Assembly (NCBI GenBank): GCA_030248215.1
Contig: JASANG010002808.1
Location: forward strand, 1 to 64,000
Direction of reading: 5' to 3'
DNA length: 64,000 bases
Source of the DNA: Enoplolaimus lenunculus
Taxonomy: Eukaryota; Nematoda; Enoplea; Enoplida; Thoracostomopsidae
The notes under the pieces were generated by a model that saw nothing but the letters and a program-made list of their open reading frames with translations, was not told the origin of the DNA and did no database searches. The translations under genes and the position numbers were made by a program. This document shows, piece by piece, positions 1 through 9,490 of this stretch (position 1 is its first letter; every line of letters starts with the position of its first letter).

Positions 1-34
1 TCGGAAGAAAATCAGACATTATATTACCGAGTAT

Positions 35-451
35 ATGGATTTTCAGTTGTACGAACCGCGGACGCCGACAGTCGTGCCGCCACCGCAATTGCCGATGGAG
101 GATGTGTTTAACTGCATAATCGTCCAATTCAAAGAAATATTCAGCTATACACGAACGCAATTCCGTAGATATGCAGGGACGGATTATGAGAAATTAGACG
201 CGGAACGACGGAATCCGTTGGGACTTCAGTTGCCACCGGGCACATTGGACTGGTACGATGCAAGTCGCGTCGCGTATGTTCGCAAGGCAATACGTGTATT
301 CGGCACGCAACTACAATGGCAGCATGACACTCAGATGCAGTGGCCGTACATCGGTATGCCGGCGGTCATTCACGCGGTGGAAACTATGGTGCCAACGCCG
401 CCACAACGTTATTCTATTCGTATTGTGATGGCACCACCTCCACCGCGATAA
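35..451 (+). CDS. Unrecognised open frame of the fossil element, 138 aa
   Basis: An ATG-initiated frame of 138 codons. The product begins with a Pro-rich stretch, has a mixed Trp/Tyr/Arg-rich middle and ends in a run of prolines. I do not recognise a family and see no signal peptide or membrane segment. Codon use is GC-richer than in the rabphilin exons further right, as expected of a mobile element. It lies upstream of the longer frame at 932-2671 and probably belongs to the same element. A capsid/gag-like role is possible but not shown by any motif. Confidence 0.35.
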   Translation: MDFQLYEPRTPTVVPPPQLPMEDVFNCIIVQFKEIFSYTRTQFRRYAGTDYEKLDAERRNPLGLQLPPGTLDWYDASRVAYVRKAIRVFGTQLQWQHDTQMQWPYIGMPAVIHAVETMVPTPPQRYSIRIVMAPPPPR

Positions 452-931
452 ACCGGCGCCGTAGGTTATCACGGACCAGCAACCGACACGATCGACGCCG
501 GTGGAAAGCGCTGCATCACCGCAACAGGGTGTATCACGATTGGTGGCACAACAACGACAAGAGCTGCAAGCCAAAATCCAGAGACAACACAGCGAGTTGC
601 GAGCCGCTGATCCGCCGCCATGCCTCGGTGAAGGTCGCGAAGTCAAAAAGGAAGCTTGAATACAAAACCAAAAGAAGCCGCACCCCAAAACCCACAAAGA
701 CGGCGACGAACGTCACGTGATTCCAGGTCGCAAACACGACGGAAACCTTCGAAATTGAATCTCGAGCGCGGCAGCGAACCAGCGACAAGAGAAAATAGAA
801 AAGAAAAAAAAAAAACAAAAAAAACAAACAAAAAAAAAAGAAAACAAAAAAACCAAACCCCAACCCCCAAAAAAAACCCAACAAAGCGAGATCAAAAAAA
901 ACAGAAACACACCACAAAAAAAAAACAACAC

Positions 932-2671
932 ATGCGTGAGCGCCCGTATATAGCGACAGTCCTATGGGACGAGTGGATGATGGCGAAGATGCGGTATAGA
1001 AGCGAAGTAGAATGGAAGGCGGCGCAAGCTGATCAGCCTTCGACGTCAAGCCAGACAGTGTCGATAACCGAAGCAGTGTCAGAAACGGCGTTTCGCACGA
1101 TTGTGGCAAACGAACGCTCAATACAATCAACGAAACAAGTACTGCCATCGACAAGCAGCGAACAGCCTGCGACCGCAGCGACAACGACTCATGAAGCGCC
1201 TTCGATCGAAGTGCGATCTTCTCATGTGGATGAGAGGCCGATATCAACCGAAGTTTCGATGAAAATAACAACAAAAGAAACGTTCCGAGAAGACCAAGAT
1301 CGTCTCCGCGAGGAGAAAATTCGGAAAGCAACTGAAAAACGTCAACGTGAACGACAAGATAAACGAGAAAATGCCGAACCGGAAAGCCCGCTGGACAATG
1401 TTATACGCCAACCTGAGTCAGCGCATTATGGTCCGGCTGTCTATCCTCAACGGCAACCTCGAGGTCGAGCAGTTCGTAGCAAACGAGGGAGATCACCACA
1501 GGTAGATGATGCGCGTCCGGGTGTTTCGGACGTACAGTTGCAACACGGCGACCCGAGATCTCCGTCGCGTATGCACATTCATCAGGCGGGTCCTGTACCA
1601 AGAGCACTGGCGAGGGTTCAAGACGAACTGCGACAAGATGCGCGTGCGATCGCACAGCCAGCTCCCTCGAAGATGCCGCGTTCGGCAACACCTATGCCGT
1701 CACCAGCGACATCACCTAGGGCTGATGACGAATCGCAAGTAATGCAAGAAGAGGCAAGTGCACTGGAGGCGGCGGTGGAGCAAGCAGCAGTGGCGCAGCG
1801 TGGCGAAGATATTCGCCAGCCGGAGGCTCCACGTCAACAGCAGCAACAACAACAGGGTGCGCGACCGCGTGATGCAGGACCACCGCGTAGGGTAGATCAG
1901 GCGGAGCAACAACGGCGAGCGTTGGTAGACAATTGGCAGCAGGTTGGGAATAACGCTGATCGGCAATGGGAAAATCAGAGGGCGTACTGGATGGGTCGCC
2001 ACAATCGCGAACTACAACAACGGGCTGATGAGCTGGCCACGGAAAAGGAAACACGGTGGTTGCAATCGCAACAGCCGGCTCGACCGAACCAGGCTCCATT
2101 ACGGCACATCTCGCTTATACGATTTGCCACTAGGTGGCAAGGCCAGTTGTTGCAAAATGAGGGTGTCGTGGTGGCGTTTAAACGATATATGAAGCGAGAG
2201 GAAAACGGACTTATGACGACGTTAAGGAATAGGGCGCGCGAAGGCCCAATAACTTTATGGACATTTCTAACGGAGTTGGAGCACATTGAACATTTGTTAT
2301 ATAATATGTGCCGCGAAAGATTTCGAATCGCTGGTGCGCAGCAGCAGTATATGATCTTGGTACAACGATTAGCGCACACGCTCCGACTGGCAGCAGCACT
2401 GGAAATTGCATCAACAGCGGTTGTGTTGTATCGAACCCACCCAGAGGTGATCATCCTCTTGGGCCCGGATCGGATTTATCGAACAATGGAACGGCTACAT
2501 GACAAGATGTTTTATGATCGAGACGGTGAGCGAAGGGCGTTAACAGGGTCGATGGGAAACCGTGTTGACGAACTACGGGATATGAGAGACTACTTCGAAC
2601 GGGAGATCGACACACACATCTATGAAACGATCCGTTTCCCGTACAAAGCGGCTGCAGTGATCATGCCGTAG
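932..2671 (+). CDS. Large orphan open frame of the fossil element, about 579 aa from the ATG at 932
   Basis: The frame is open from 656, but its upstream part is an extremely A-rich tract (about 785-930) that would encode almost only Lys, Thr and Gln, and the first in-frame ATG is at 932, so I take that as the start. The product has a polar, Ser/Thr/Glu-rich N-terminal third, a highly charged Arg/Glu segment likely to be helical or coiled coil, a short Gln run near 1840, and a more ordered C-terminal 200 residues with regular hydrophobic spacing (for example SLIRFATRWQGQLL and ILLGPDRIYRTMERLHDKMF). No enzyme motif, zinc knuckle or membrane segment is visible. Disordered N-terminus plus helical C-terminus would suit a structural, gag-like protein, but that is a guess. 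Family unknown. Confidence 0.4.
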   Translation: MRERPYIATVLWDEWMMAKMRYRSEVEWKAAQADQPSTSSQTVSITEAVSETAFRTIVANERSIQSTKQVLPSTSSEQPATAATTTHEAPSIEVRSSHVDERPISTEVSMKITTKETFREDQDRLREEKIRKATEKRQRERQDKRENAEPESPLDNVIRQPESAHYGPAVYPQRQPRGRAVRSKRGRSPQVDDARPGVSDVQLQHGDPRSPSRMHIHQAGPVPRALARVQDELRQDARAIAQPAPSKMPRSATPMPSPATSPRADDESQVMQEEASALEAAVEQAAVAQRGEDIRQPEAPRQQQQQQQGARPRDAGPPRRVDQAEQQRRALVDNWQQVGNNADRQWENQRAYWMGRHNRELQQRADELATEKETRWLQSQQPARPNQAPLRHISLIRFATRWQGQLLQNEGVVVAFKRYMKREENGLMTTLRNRAREGPITLWTFLTELEHIEHLLYNMCRERFRIAGAQQQYMILVQRLAHTLRLAAALEIASTAVVLYRTHPEVIILLGPDRIYRTMERLHDKMFYDRDGERRALTGSMGNRVDELRDMRDYFEREIDTHIYETIRFPYKAAAVIMP

Positions 2672-2685
2672 ACAAGGCGCGTAAT

Positions 2686-2952
2686 TTGCTGGCGCAATTA
2701 CAGGAACAAATTCCGCGGCGGACAGCCGATATGGTAGCCATGAATAGACATTATATGAGGATGTATTGCGAATTGGCGAATCGAATAACAACTGGAATGC
2801 GCAATGCAATCAACGCGGACGGTGATGTGATCACATCAAACGACGTCATTCCACCTCCTCAGGTCGTTTGGTGGCAAATGTATGGTGGCGAAACTGATGA
2901 TGAATGGCCACACTTTATGCGACGGGTTTTTAACGAGGACATGTATTTTTGA
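2686..2952 (+). CDS. Short open frame following the large frame of the element
   Basis: An 88-codon open stretch beginning 15 bases after the end of the previous frame, with no ATG at its left edge (first in-frame ATG near 2731). It encodes a Met- and Trp-containing, mildly acidic peptide without recognisable domains. The same GC-richer base use continues through it and fades after about 3050, so it is probably the last coding part of the fossil element. No function can be assigned. Confidence 0.25.
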   Translation: MLAQLQEQIPRRTADMVAMNRHYMRMYCELANRITTGMRNAINADGDVITSNDVIPPPQVVWWQMYGGETDDEWPHFMRRVFNEDMYF

Positions 2953-4022
2953 ATTTATTAGATAAAACTATTAAACCGGAGCGATTGACTCCGCGGGATT
3001 ACCAATATCCACCGGATGATCTCCAATTCGATAATCCTTATCAACAGTAATAGCTTTATTTTTGTTATATAATAACGGTTTCACCAAATTTTATGGACTC
3101 GGTTTTATAGTATGGTGCTCTTAGTAATTACTAGTGTATGATAATTGATTTCGTGTAATAGTGGTGATTTTTAGTAATTTCATAATAATCGGTGGTATAA
3201 TTTTACGGGCCTATGGAATCTGCCATCTATTGATGCATAATAATGGTTATTCGTTTCTCTCTTTTTATTATTTTATATTCGGAACTGGTTTAATTTGGGT
3301 GATTTGTTTAATTTGCTATCGGATAATGACTGGTATTATGTGGACTTTGGTGATGATTGGTGGTGCTCAATGGGTGCGAAATGGATTCGAACAGTGATAT
3401 TGTGCGGATTATTAATGGGGTGCCTCTGACTTAACCTAGTCATGCACGTGGTTAGTAGGAAAAATGAGGGACTTGTAAATTGATGGGTATTTCTTTGTTG
3501 GACTTGGTAGACTGGAGTAAATTTGCGAGTGTATTTCCGGTTAGTACGTTTAACGGTTGACAATTGGTTAGTGAATGATATAGAGAATTTATTAGTTTTT
3601 ATTTTGTTACTCGTATGCCTTATTTGTTATGATTTTGGATTCGTATGTTGTTATTTGTTTAATATTTTATTTGTTCTTTGAACTAACGGAAAATTTGTGA
3701 ACACTTTTTATTTTGGTAAAATCAGTAAATTTTGGGTTTCTAAAAATTTTTAAATTTAAACATAAATTAGTCGTCAAATTAGAAATATTTTACGCGGTTT
3801 GTAACACCTGGTTATCGCTTCACGGGATTTAGTATGTGTGATAACTTTTGTCGTTAGGTACTGCATAGGCGTTCCCTGAATCCAGGGCGTCGCTTGGTGC
3901 GTTGTCGCAGTGTGCCTCTTGGGCGAGTTGTTGGATATGTCCGCATCTGCTGATTCCCTTCCTGTCTTTGGACAGCGCATTTTGGTTGCGGAGCGCAACT
4001 CCCGATGGGGACATCGGGCATT
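2953..4022 (+). other. Non-coding T/G-rich stretch between the element's frames and the purine tract
   Basis: About 1.07 kb with no convincing gene. The + strand is strongly rich in T and G, a sharp change from the A/G-rich coding part before it. One open stretch at 3161-3397 would give about 78 hydrophobic residues with three possible membrane segments, but it starts with GTG and has ordinary intergenic composition, so I do not call it a gene. From about 3800 the GC content rises and hairpins appear, for example arms CCCGATG and CATCGGG around 4001-4018. Confidence 0.4.
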
Positions 4023-4034
4023 AAAGAAGGGGGG
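4023..4034 (+). other. Candidate polypurine tract
   Basis: Twelve uninterrupted purines, AAAGAAGGGGGG, followed by A and then TGTAGAGATG at 4036. In LTR retroelements a tract of this kind primes plus-strand DNA and abuts the 3' LTR, which begins with TG. The match in composition and position is good, but a matching second LTR is not in the window, so this stays a candidate. Confidence 0.4.
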
Positions 4035-4541
4035 ATGTAGAGATGTGGATATGTCCATCATCTCGTATAGGTTCGAAAACTTAGTATGTGACATCGGGTG
4101 AGCACCGAATTCTGGTGTGAGATGCTTTTCTGCACAGTATGATGTGAATTGATCAGAAAAGGGCGGGTGGACCCTGGAAGCGTCGCCACTGATCTGTGGA
4201 ATCGGTGTCCGGTAAGCCCAAAGCTTGGTGGGTGCAGAACTTGAAGGCTCTAGATCGAGAGGCCTGCTTGCGGCGTCGGACATGCAGTAATGAATAAGAT
4301 AAAATCGGGATAACTCGGTAAATCTTGTGAGGCGAGTGTTTGGGTGTTTTAAGCGTGAAATATTATTGAAACGGATAGGATTGACTTGATTAAGTCCCTT
4401 TTCATTCGGTTTACTAAGTTTTGAGTACTTTTGGCAGGGTTTTACTTGGCTGAAAATATTGAACTTACTTGTATAAGAGTTGATTAACTCTGAAAGATTG
4501 AATAGTGGATATAACTATTTCTAAAGGTTCTAAAAAGTTTA

Positions 4542-4565
4542 GCCCAAGCTGGATTCAGCTTGGGC
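4542..4565. repeat. Perfect 10-bp hairpin, 4-nt loop
   Basis: Arms GCCCAAGCTG (4542-4551) and CAGCTTGGGC (4556-4565) pair perfectly around loop GATT. A second, weaker hairpin (GGGCA / TGCCC) follows at once. It lies in the T/G-rich non-coding part of the fossil element and would be a stable RNA structure on either strand. Confidence 0.7.
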
Positions 4566-4931
4566 AGGGCAGATTTGCCCGGTTTTGCCTTAAAACTTAT
4601 AAAAACTGCGGAAGATTTTCCCCTGAAATTTTGTATGAAATGATATAGTGATGCATAGCTATTTTGAGTGTTGAATAATGTTTTCCGTGTATTTCATGTT
4701 GTGTAGATTTACGAGTTTAATATTGTTTGGGTGTTTGGTTGTGTAAAGAGGTTTTAAATTCGCGTATTACATATACTTAGTTGGTGTGGTATATGCGCAG
4801 TGTTAGTTTTGTCTTTGTTAGTTATAGTTCTCGGGCAGAATTTGAAGTAGTTTGCCTTTTGTTGCAGTTTTGATTTGCCGAGTCGTTTTTCTACGGGTTT
4901 AGGGAATTTCTGAATAGTGTGTAAAATATTT

Positions 4932-4960
4932 TAACCGGTCCGGGATCCGCGGACCGGTTA
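4932..4960. repeat. Perfect 10-bp hairpin with palindromic GGATCC loop
   Basis: Arms TAACCGGTCC (4932-4941) and GGACCGGTTA (4951-4960) enclose the 9-nt loop GGGATCCGC, which contains the palindrome GGATCC. A stem with a self-complementary loop is the layout of kissing-loop dimer signals in retroviral RNA leaders. The structure is seen directly; the role is only an analogy. Confidence 0.7.
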
Positions 4961-5075
4961 TGCAAAATAGTCATAAATTTAGAAGGGTGCGTTTAAATCT
5001 GTCCAGCAAAAGGATTGACTTTTGGTTGGTGAAAAGTTTGCGATTTAATTTGTTAGTTTTCGTTCTGTTTTCGGT

Positions 5076-5366
5076 ATGACTTCAAATTTTGCAGCTGCAC
5101 AGGCCGCCCGCTTGCGATCGCGGGTGGGTTGGTCCTGGGCAACTGGCATGGATTTCTGTGGTTGGACAGTTTTGCAACACCCGTGCTGGGCAGGTTTAAG
5201 CGCCGATCGGCCTGACCTGCCGCCGTTACCGATTCCTACGTTTTCAACACCGGAGATAATGGTAAGTGTATATTGCGATCTATTTGTGCGTAGAATCGAT
5301 TGCCGGATTCGGAATCGGATAGGTTTTAACCCAATTGCATTCAGGTTATTTAAAATATTTATGTGA
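5076..5366 (+). CDS. Small open frame inside the element, 96 aa or an exon to 5261
   Basis: ATG-initiated, GC-rich frame. The first 62 codons have coding-like composition (Ala, Arg, Trp and Pro rich); after ATAATG a good splice donor GTAAGT follows at 5262 and the composition turns AT-rich, so the real coding part may stop at 5261. No family is recognised. It may be a leader exon or small gene of the fossil element; retroelements are known to splice such leaders. Low confidence. Confidence 0.2.
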   Translation: MTSNFAAAQAARLRSRVGWSWATGMDFCGWTVLQHPCWAGLSADRPDLPPLPIPTFSTPEIMVSVYCDLFVRRIDCRIRNRIGFNPIAFRLFKIFM

Positions 5367-5390
5367 TATAACTAGTCCAGTTAATTTTAC

Positions 5391-5750
5391 ATGGCTCAAA
5401 AACCGGACCAAAGCAAAACCGTGCCGTCCTTTAAAACTCTGGGAGCGGATATACGTGCTACCTGCTCAACTTCTACGGATCTCAATCGTGATGCAGATGA
5501 ATTTCGCCCTTCCAGCTCCGGTGTTCGGCAGGCGACCGCCCTGCCGGCACCGGTGCCAAAATCAGCGAGCGCACCTGGCGCGGAACGAGAAACTGAGGAG
5601 GTAATGCCTAAGTTTTTGTTATACTTTGTATACTTTATTTTACTTTTCTGTCTTTTTTTGCCACAAATGGCCTTTCTCTTCGGTGCAGTTACATTTCTTT
5701 TAATAAAGTGTTCACACGAGGTTGGTGTAGTTCCTGTAAGCAAATTCTAA
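5391..5750 (+). CDS. Small open frame with hydrophobic C-terminus, 119 aa
   Basis: ATG-initiated frame. Residues 1-70 are polar and Ser/Pro/Ala/Thr-rich; residues about 73-108 form one or two hydrophobic segments (FLLYFVYFILLFCLFLP, then a second apolar run), followed by a short polar tail. A possible donor GTAATG directly after the polar part (5600) means the hydrophobic tail may be intronic read-through instead. It lies in the putative LTR region of the fossil element. No family is recognised. Confidence 0.2.
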   Translation: MAQKPDQSKTVPSFKTLGADIRATCSTSTDLNRDADEFRPSSSGVRQATALPAPVPKSASAPGAERETEEVMPKFLLYFVYFILLFCLFLPQMAFLFGAVTFLLIKCSHEVGVVPVSKF

Positions 5751-6009
5751 TTGCCTCCCCATGAAATTTGTATCCGGTATACAACCCACATTTTTCGATT
5801 ACTTACCCCTGAATGCGAATTAGACACACACACATAAGAGTTGTAGGTGTAATTTGGGCTGATCTGCCCGGGGCGAGGTGGATAATCGCATAACTGGCGG
5901 GTAATAATTTCTTGCGTTTTCCTAGCTGGAGTGCTTAGTCGAGTAATTTTAGTTAACCCTAAGTTAGTATTGCGCACTTAAGCCTAAGTTTAGTTAAAAC
6001 CTTTTAGCT
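5751..6009. other. AT-rich spacer
   Basis: Ordinary AT-rich non-coding DNA with a short CA run near 5824 and several CTTAAG/CTAAG words near 5930-6015. It separates the fossil element from the GC-rich block to its right. No gene seen. Confidence 0.5.
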
Positions 6010-6655
6010 TAAGTTATTATTCCCATTGGGACGGTGCGCGGCTCGCCGTCATGCAGCCGGACGGGTCCGCCAGGTATCCGGTCATCCACCTGGTGTCTAA
6101 TGTGCAAGCTGCGATTGCGGCCTGTTTTATCGGCCCGGTTCCGTAGAAGTCCCCATTCCTTATTGTGGTAGTGATTCTTGGTTATTTTGGTCCCGTGTAA
6201 GCCCACCGTAATAGCTGGGAGGTCCCGCCTTCATCTCTCAGGGTGGCAGTAAAAGGGGCGTTTTATCATAGCACCCCATAAATCGTCGCGGCGTATCCTC
6301 CTACGGAACCGGACCCTCGGCTTTGCCGCCTATTAAAGGCGGCTAGGATTCGGCTGATCCACTCATAGGGGTGTAACCAGTGAGTGTGATCACTCGGTGT
6401 TTAGGGGCGTCCGTCGGGGAGTTTGGCTGTCCAGTGCACAACATCCGCTGGATGGAAGCTCGTTGGCGGGATCCACGCCGGCGAGTTTCCTGAATGTGGA
6501 TGGGACGGCCACTCTTCGTCGGGGGTCCCGACTCTGTTTGTTCGCTCTTACTGTGTGCACACTGGACCCTATGGACTTCGCGATTACTTCCAAGGATGTC
6601 GACCCAGGATGTACCCACTCCGGACACGGGGAGACCTCTCGTCCTGGTTAAAGGT
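6010..6655. mobile_element. GC-rich structured block, probable transposon or LINE untranslated part
   Basis: About 645 bp with far higher GC than its surroundings and sharp edges. It is rich in short hairpins, for example GCCGCC/GGCGGC around 6328-6344 and CATCCGCTGGATG near 6443. Frames are open on both strands for about 100 codons, but neither gives a recognisable protein, so the openness probably reflects GC content. It could be the structured 3' untranslated region of a LINE on the minus strand, or the structured leader of the neighbouring element. At its right edge AAAG/GTAACA (6654) and TCTTTACAG (6722) bracket a 69-base intron-like segment. Confidence 0.3.
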
Positions 6656-7689
6656 AACATCTAGTAAAGTTAAAGGAGCTGAGAGTGGGCAGCATTCAAA
6701 TTTTCCACCTTTATCTTTACAGGTATCACAGCAACTAGTTTTAAATGATGCAATTATCTCTTGCTCTATTACAGTCGCAAAAGCGTACCATTTCTACAAA
6801 ACAATGTCAGCGACAATTGCAAAGGTATTTCGGCTTAGAACACTTCCAGAAAACCTCTGTTTTGTTTTCTTGTCGTATAAGCACCTTTTCCTTTCGAAAT
6901 CTTCACTAGCGAACGAGTGTTTAACCCTCCTGAGATTTCGGAAAGCACAATTGCATTGATCTTTCACCGACGTTCGCCCTCAAGTTCAAATATAATGTAC
7001 GAGTTAAAAAGTAATTTGCCTTATGATTATTCAAACTGTGACACATGTTGCAGGAGAGGCAACAGAAAGTTTCAAAAAAAGTGGTTGTCGTTTTACCCAG
7101 CCGTATAACAACGGCCAACGGGGAGATATTTGTTGTTCAATAACGAATCAGAACGAAAACATTTAGCACAGCGAATGTATAGCAACCTTACTGCTATCAT
7201 TTGCTAAAACAGATTCCTCACATAACAGTTATTTTAATTTATGTAGCGACCATGAGATGCCCAAAAGCGCTTGAAAGTGATTATAAAGTTCTGAAACCTT
7301 TATGTTCGTATCCGACGCTTACTATGCCGTGATATGGCAGCTTCTCTTGGCCGCCCGAGAAATCTGTTGAGTTTTATTATAATTAGAGGGAACATATAAA
7401 CTAGCGGCTAGCAGAATGTTGCCCTGACAATATTGTTACTGTAAACGAGTGCTTTTAATTTAAGTAATGCTTACATGTCATTCTCACTTGAAGACACTAG
7501 GGGGCCATCCATATCATGTCACTCGCCAAACACAAGTACTACAGTTTCGTGTTATTACTGTTTTGCTTCACTTGCCAGGTTTTGCGCTATACATTACGTG
7601 GTTCCGTCAAACAGTTTCCAATCTACCACCGACATTTTCTCCTTTATGAACACCAGTTCGTCTGCTACAGATTTTGCATTGATATACAG

Positions 7690-7790
7690 GGCCAAAGCAG
7701 CCACCCCTTCCCCATTTGGGGGCCCCGCCCCTTCAGGGGCCCCACCCCTAAGGGGCCTCACCCTAAACGGTGGAAACAAAAACCGCCCAA
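7690..7790. repeat. GC-rich hairpin cluster, dispersed repeat
   Basis: A run of CCCC/GGGG blocks able to form stacked hairpins (GGGGCCCC, then CCCCTTCAGGGG, then CCCCTAAGGGG). A related block with GGGGCCCCAACCCC lies at 47395-47470, so this is a dispersed family rather than a local accident. Non-coding. Confidence 0.5.
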
Positions 7791-8489
7791 GTTTTACAAT
7801 GCGTCTGGCTTGTGGAGGGAGACTCCGCCCCTGTCTGCTGCGGCACTGTTGATATGGCTCGTATAACACAGGTAAAGTGTTTATATCCTAGCAAAAACTT
7901 TTTTGCCAAAGGGCTAGTAATCATTTACATAATTGACAGCTTTACTAGTTTTTAATGCTTCTTATATCCTATACGATTCACTATAATACAGTTTGTGTAG
8001 CTGTACATAATTGATAGTTTTAGCTCAGAGCTTAGAATCAAGATTAATTGAGCGAGACTGCAATTGTCTAAGGTTTGTGCTTTGTGATTTGTTGTCAACA
8101 CAACAGTTGCTTTGAAAATTTGAGCATAAAAGCCCTCAAACTTCTATGTGCAAGTTTTTGTAATCGCAACCAGTGACTGCAAACTTTGAAATTTTCTGCA
8201 TGTATTATGAGGACCCGAATGAAAGACGGTAATATTTATTTCGGCCGTGCATACGCTGTCCTTTGTTTATTTTTAATTCACCCCATGTTAATATGTTTCA
8301 CACGTTATAACGATTGCGTCTGCTCATGAAAACACCAGCAATATTGTTAGCTGCGCAGATTATGCAATGTTTCCGAAACGGTATGCGGCATAGCAGGTTT
8401 TGTAGCGTTGCTGTTTACAGCAAGTATCCCTTTTCACTACACAACAGCTGTGGGTTGTCTGATATATAGTTTGTTTAATTATATTGAGA

Positions 8490-9030
8490 TCGGTGCTTAA
8501 ATTGAATTTTCTTCCAAATTGGAATTTTTTAACACTTCAATTTATCTGCTAAAATGTAAATTTTCAAGCTAAGGTTTGAGTTTCCAGCCTAAATTTGATT
8601 TTTCCGGCTAAAATCTACACTTTACGCCAATTGTTGAATTTTCCCTCCAAAATATACATTTTAACCTAGATTTAAGTTTTTTCAAATCGGACTAACCCTC
8701 CAAGTTTAAATTTCCCGCCCAAATTTAAATTTGGGGCAAAAAATTCAAATTTTTTAAATTCAAATTTGTTTGCAAAAATTTGAATTTCTCTTGTAAATTT
8801 GAATTTTTAGTCAAAATCCAATTTTCTGCCAAGTTCAAAATTTGGCACCTAAATTTGAATTTCATCTCGTAATTTGAATTTTCTCGGCAAAATCTAAGTT
8901 CTCAAGCAAAATTTCAATTTTCCCGCCAAAATATGAATTTTACAGTGAAATTAAAAATTTCTCACTAAAATTTGAAATATATATTAAAATCAAATTTCAA
9001 ACTTCCCGCAAGATTTTAGATTTCCGCATA
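8490..9030. repeat. Degenerate minisatellite, unit about 22-25 bp
   Basis: About twenty diverged copies of a unit close to GCCAAAATTTGAATTTTC follow one another, with AAATTTGAATTT as the steady core and C-rich joints (CCCGCC, CCTCC). Because the core is nearly palindromic the array reads similarly on both strands. Strong divergence between units indicates an old array. No coding potential. Confidence 0.65.
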
Positions 9031-9339
9031 TCGTTCGAGAATTTTTGATTTGTCCACTACACCGTTTCCAAAAACTATTAAATGTCCACCAATTTGAATT
9101 GCAAGTGATCCAACCAAATTCTTTTTACGGACATTACATGTGCCTTGCGCAAGCATTATGGATAGCCTGTGAAATACCTTAGTTGGACCCAACACCGTTC
9201 TTTTTTTATATTGTTTTGTGGTCATAACTGACTTGCTCCGAATCGTGTTTGTTCATTATTATGTCCGTCAATCTTTTTTCCGGATTTAAATAAAAAGTTA
9301 TGCGGGTTGTCTAAATGCCTGTTACATATTTGAACGATC

Positions 9340-9490
9340 TGTGCCTTTCCTTTGCGTAGGTCTGTTTATGGAGTTTTTAGGTCTTATTTACTCTATCCAC
9401 TAACATGATCTAATTAGAGATACGCACAGGCCTCACTTGATTTGGACTCAAACTGGGGACCATTTCTTACTACCATCTTCTTATTAGAAT
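9340..9490. mobile_element. Degenerate relic of the pogo/Tc1-like MITE family
   Basis: The part around GATTTGGACTCAAACTGGGGACC matches in order the right half of the elements at 17726-18111 and 49360-49762 (words ATTTGGACTCAAA, GGGACC, CTTATTAG). The termini are eroded. Old fragment. Confidence 0.35.

Larger units (their letters stand above)
4036..5745 (+). repeat. Putative 3' LTR (start good, end uncertain)
   Basis: The left edge is set by TG directly after the purine tract. The first 30 bases fold as a hairpin (4040-4064; arms GAGATGTGGA and TCCA-T-CATCTC around loop TATG). A TATA-like TTATAAAA lies near 4597 and an AATAAA near 5701, so promoter and poly(A) signals of an LTR are both possible. 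The right edge is not defined because the partner LTR is outside the window; it could be as short as a few hundred bases or extend to about 5.9 kb. Two strong hairpins and two small open frames lie inside. Confidence 0.25.
1..5975 (+). mobile_element. Fossil LTR-retroelement-like insertion, 3' portion (both limits uncertain)
   Basis: This stretch has long intronless open frames at near-balanced base composition in an otherwise AT-rich, intron-rich window, which marks it as a mobile element rather than host gene. At 4023-4034 a 12-nt purine tract sits immediately before TGTAGAGATG, the usual arrangement of a polypurine tract and the start of a 3' LTR in Ty3/gypsy-type elements. The open frames upstream would then be internal genes lying after, or instead of, pol. 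I recognise no protease, reverse transcriptase, integrase or zinc knuckle here. The left end is beyond the window; the right end is placed loosely where the GC-richer part stops. It appears broken, with a few interruptions in the coding part. It could also be a non-autonomous element or another virus-like element. The family assignment is inference. Confidence 0.35.

Noticed and set aside
534-1331. 265-codon minus-strand frame with Phe/Leu runs that look like membrane segments
   Set aside because: It is the complement of the A-rich and charged + strand sequence; hydrophobicity comes from poly-T, and the + frame is the coherent one.
2030-2055. CTGATGA followed by GAAA, resembling a hammerhead ribozyme core
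   Set aside because: The bases between cannot form stem II, and no flanking stems I and III are found; it lies within an open frame.
6343-6959. Open frames of about 100-178 codons on both strands of the GC-rich block
   Set aside because: No recognisable protein on either strand, no ATG where needed, and GC-rich DNA lacks stop codons by chance.
7467-7869. Overlapping frames of 60-125 codons on both strands
   Set aside because: They cross a GC-rich repeat with hairpins, give no protein family, and disagree in every frame.
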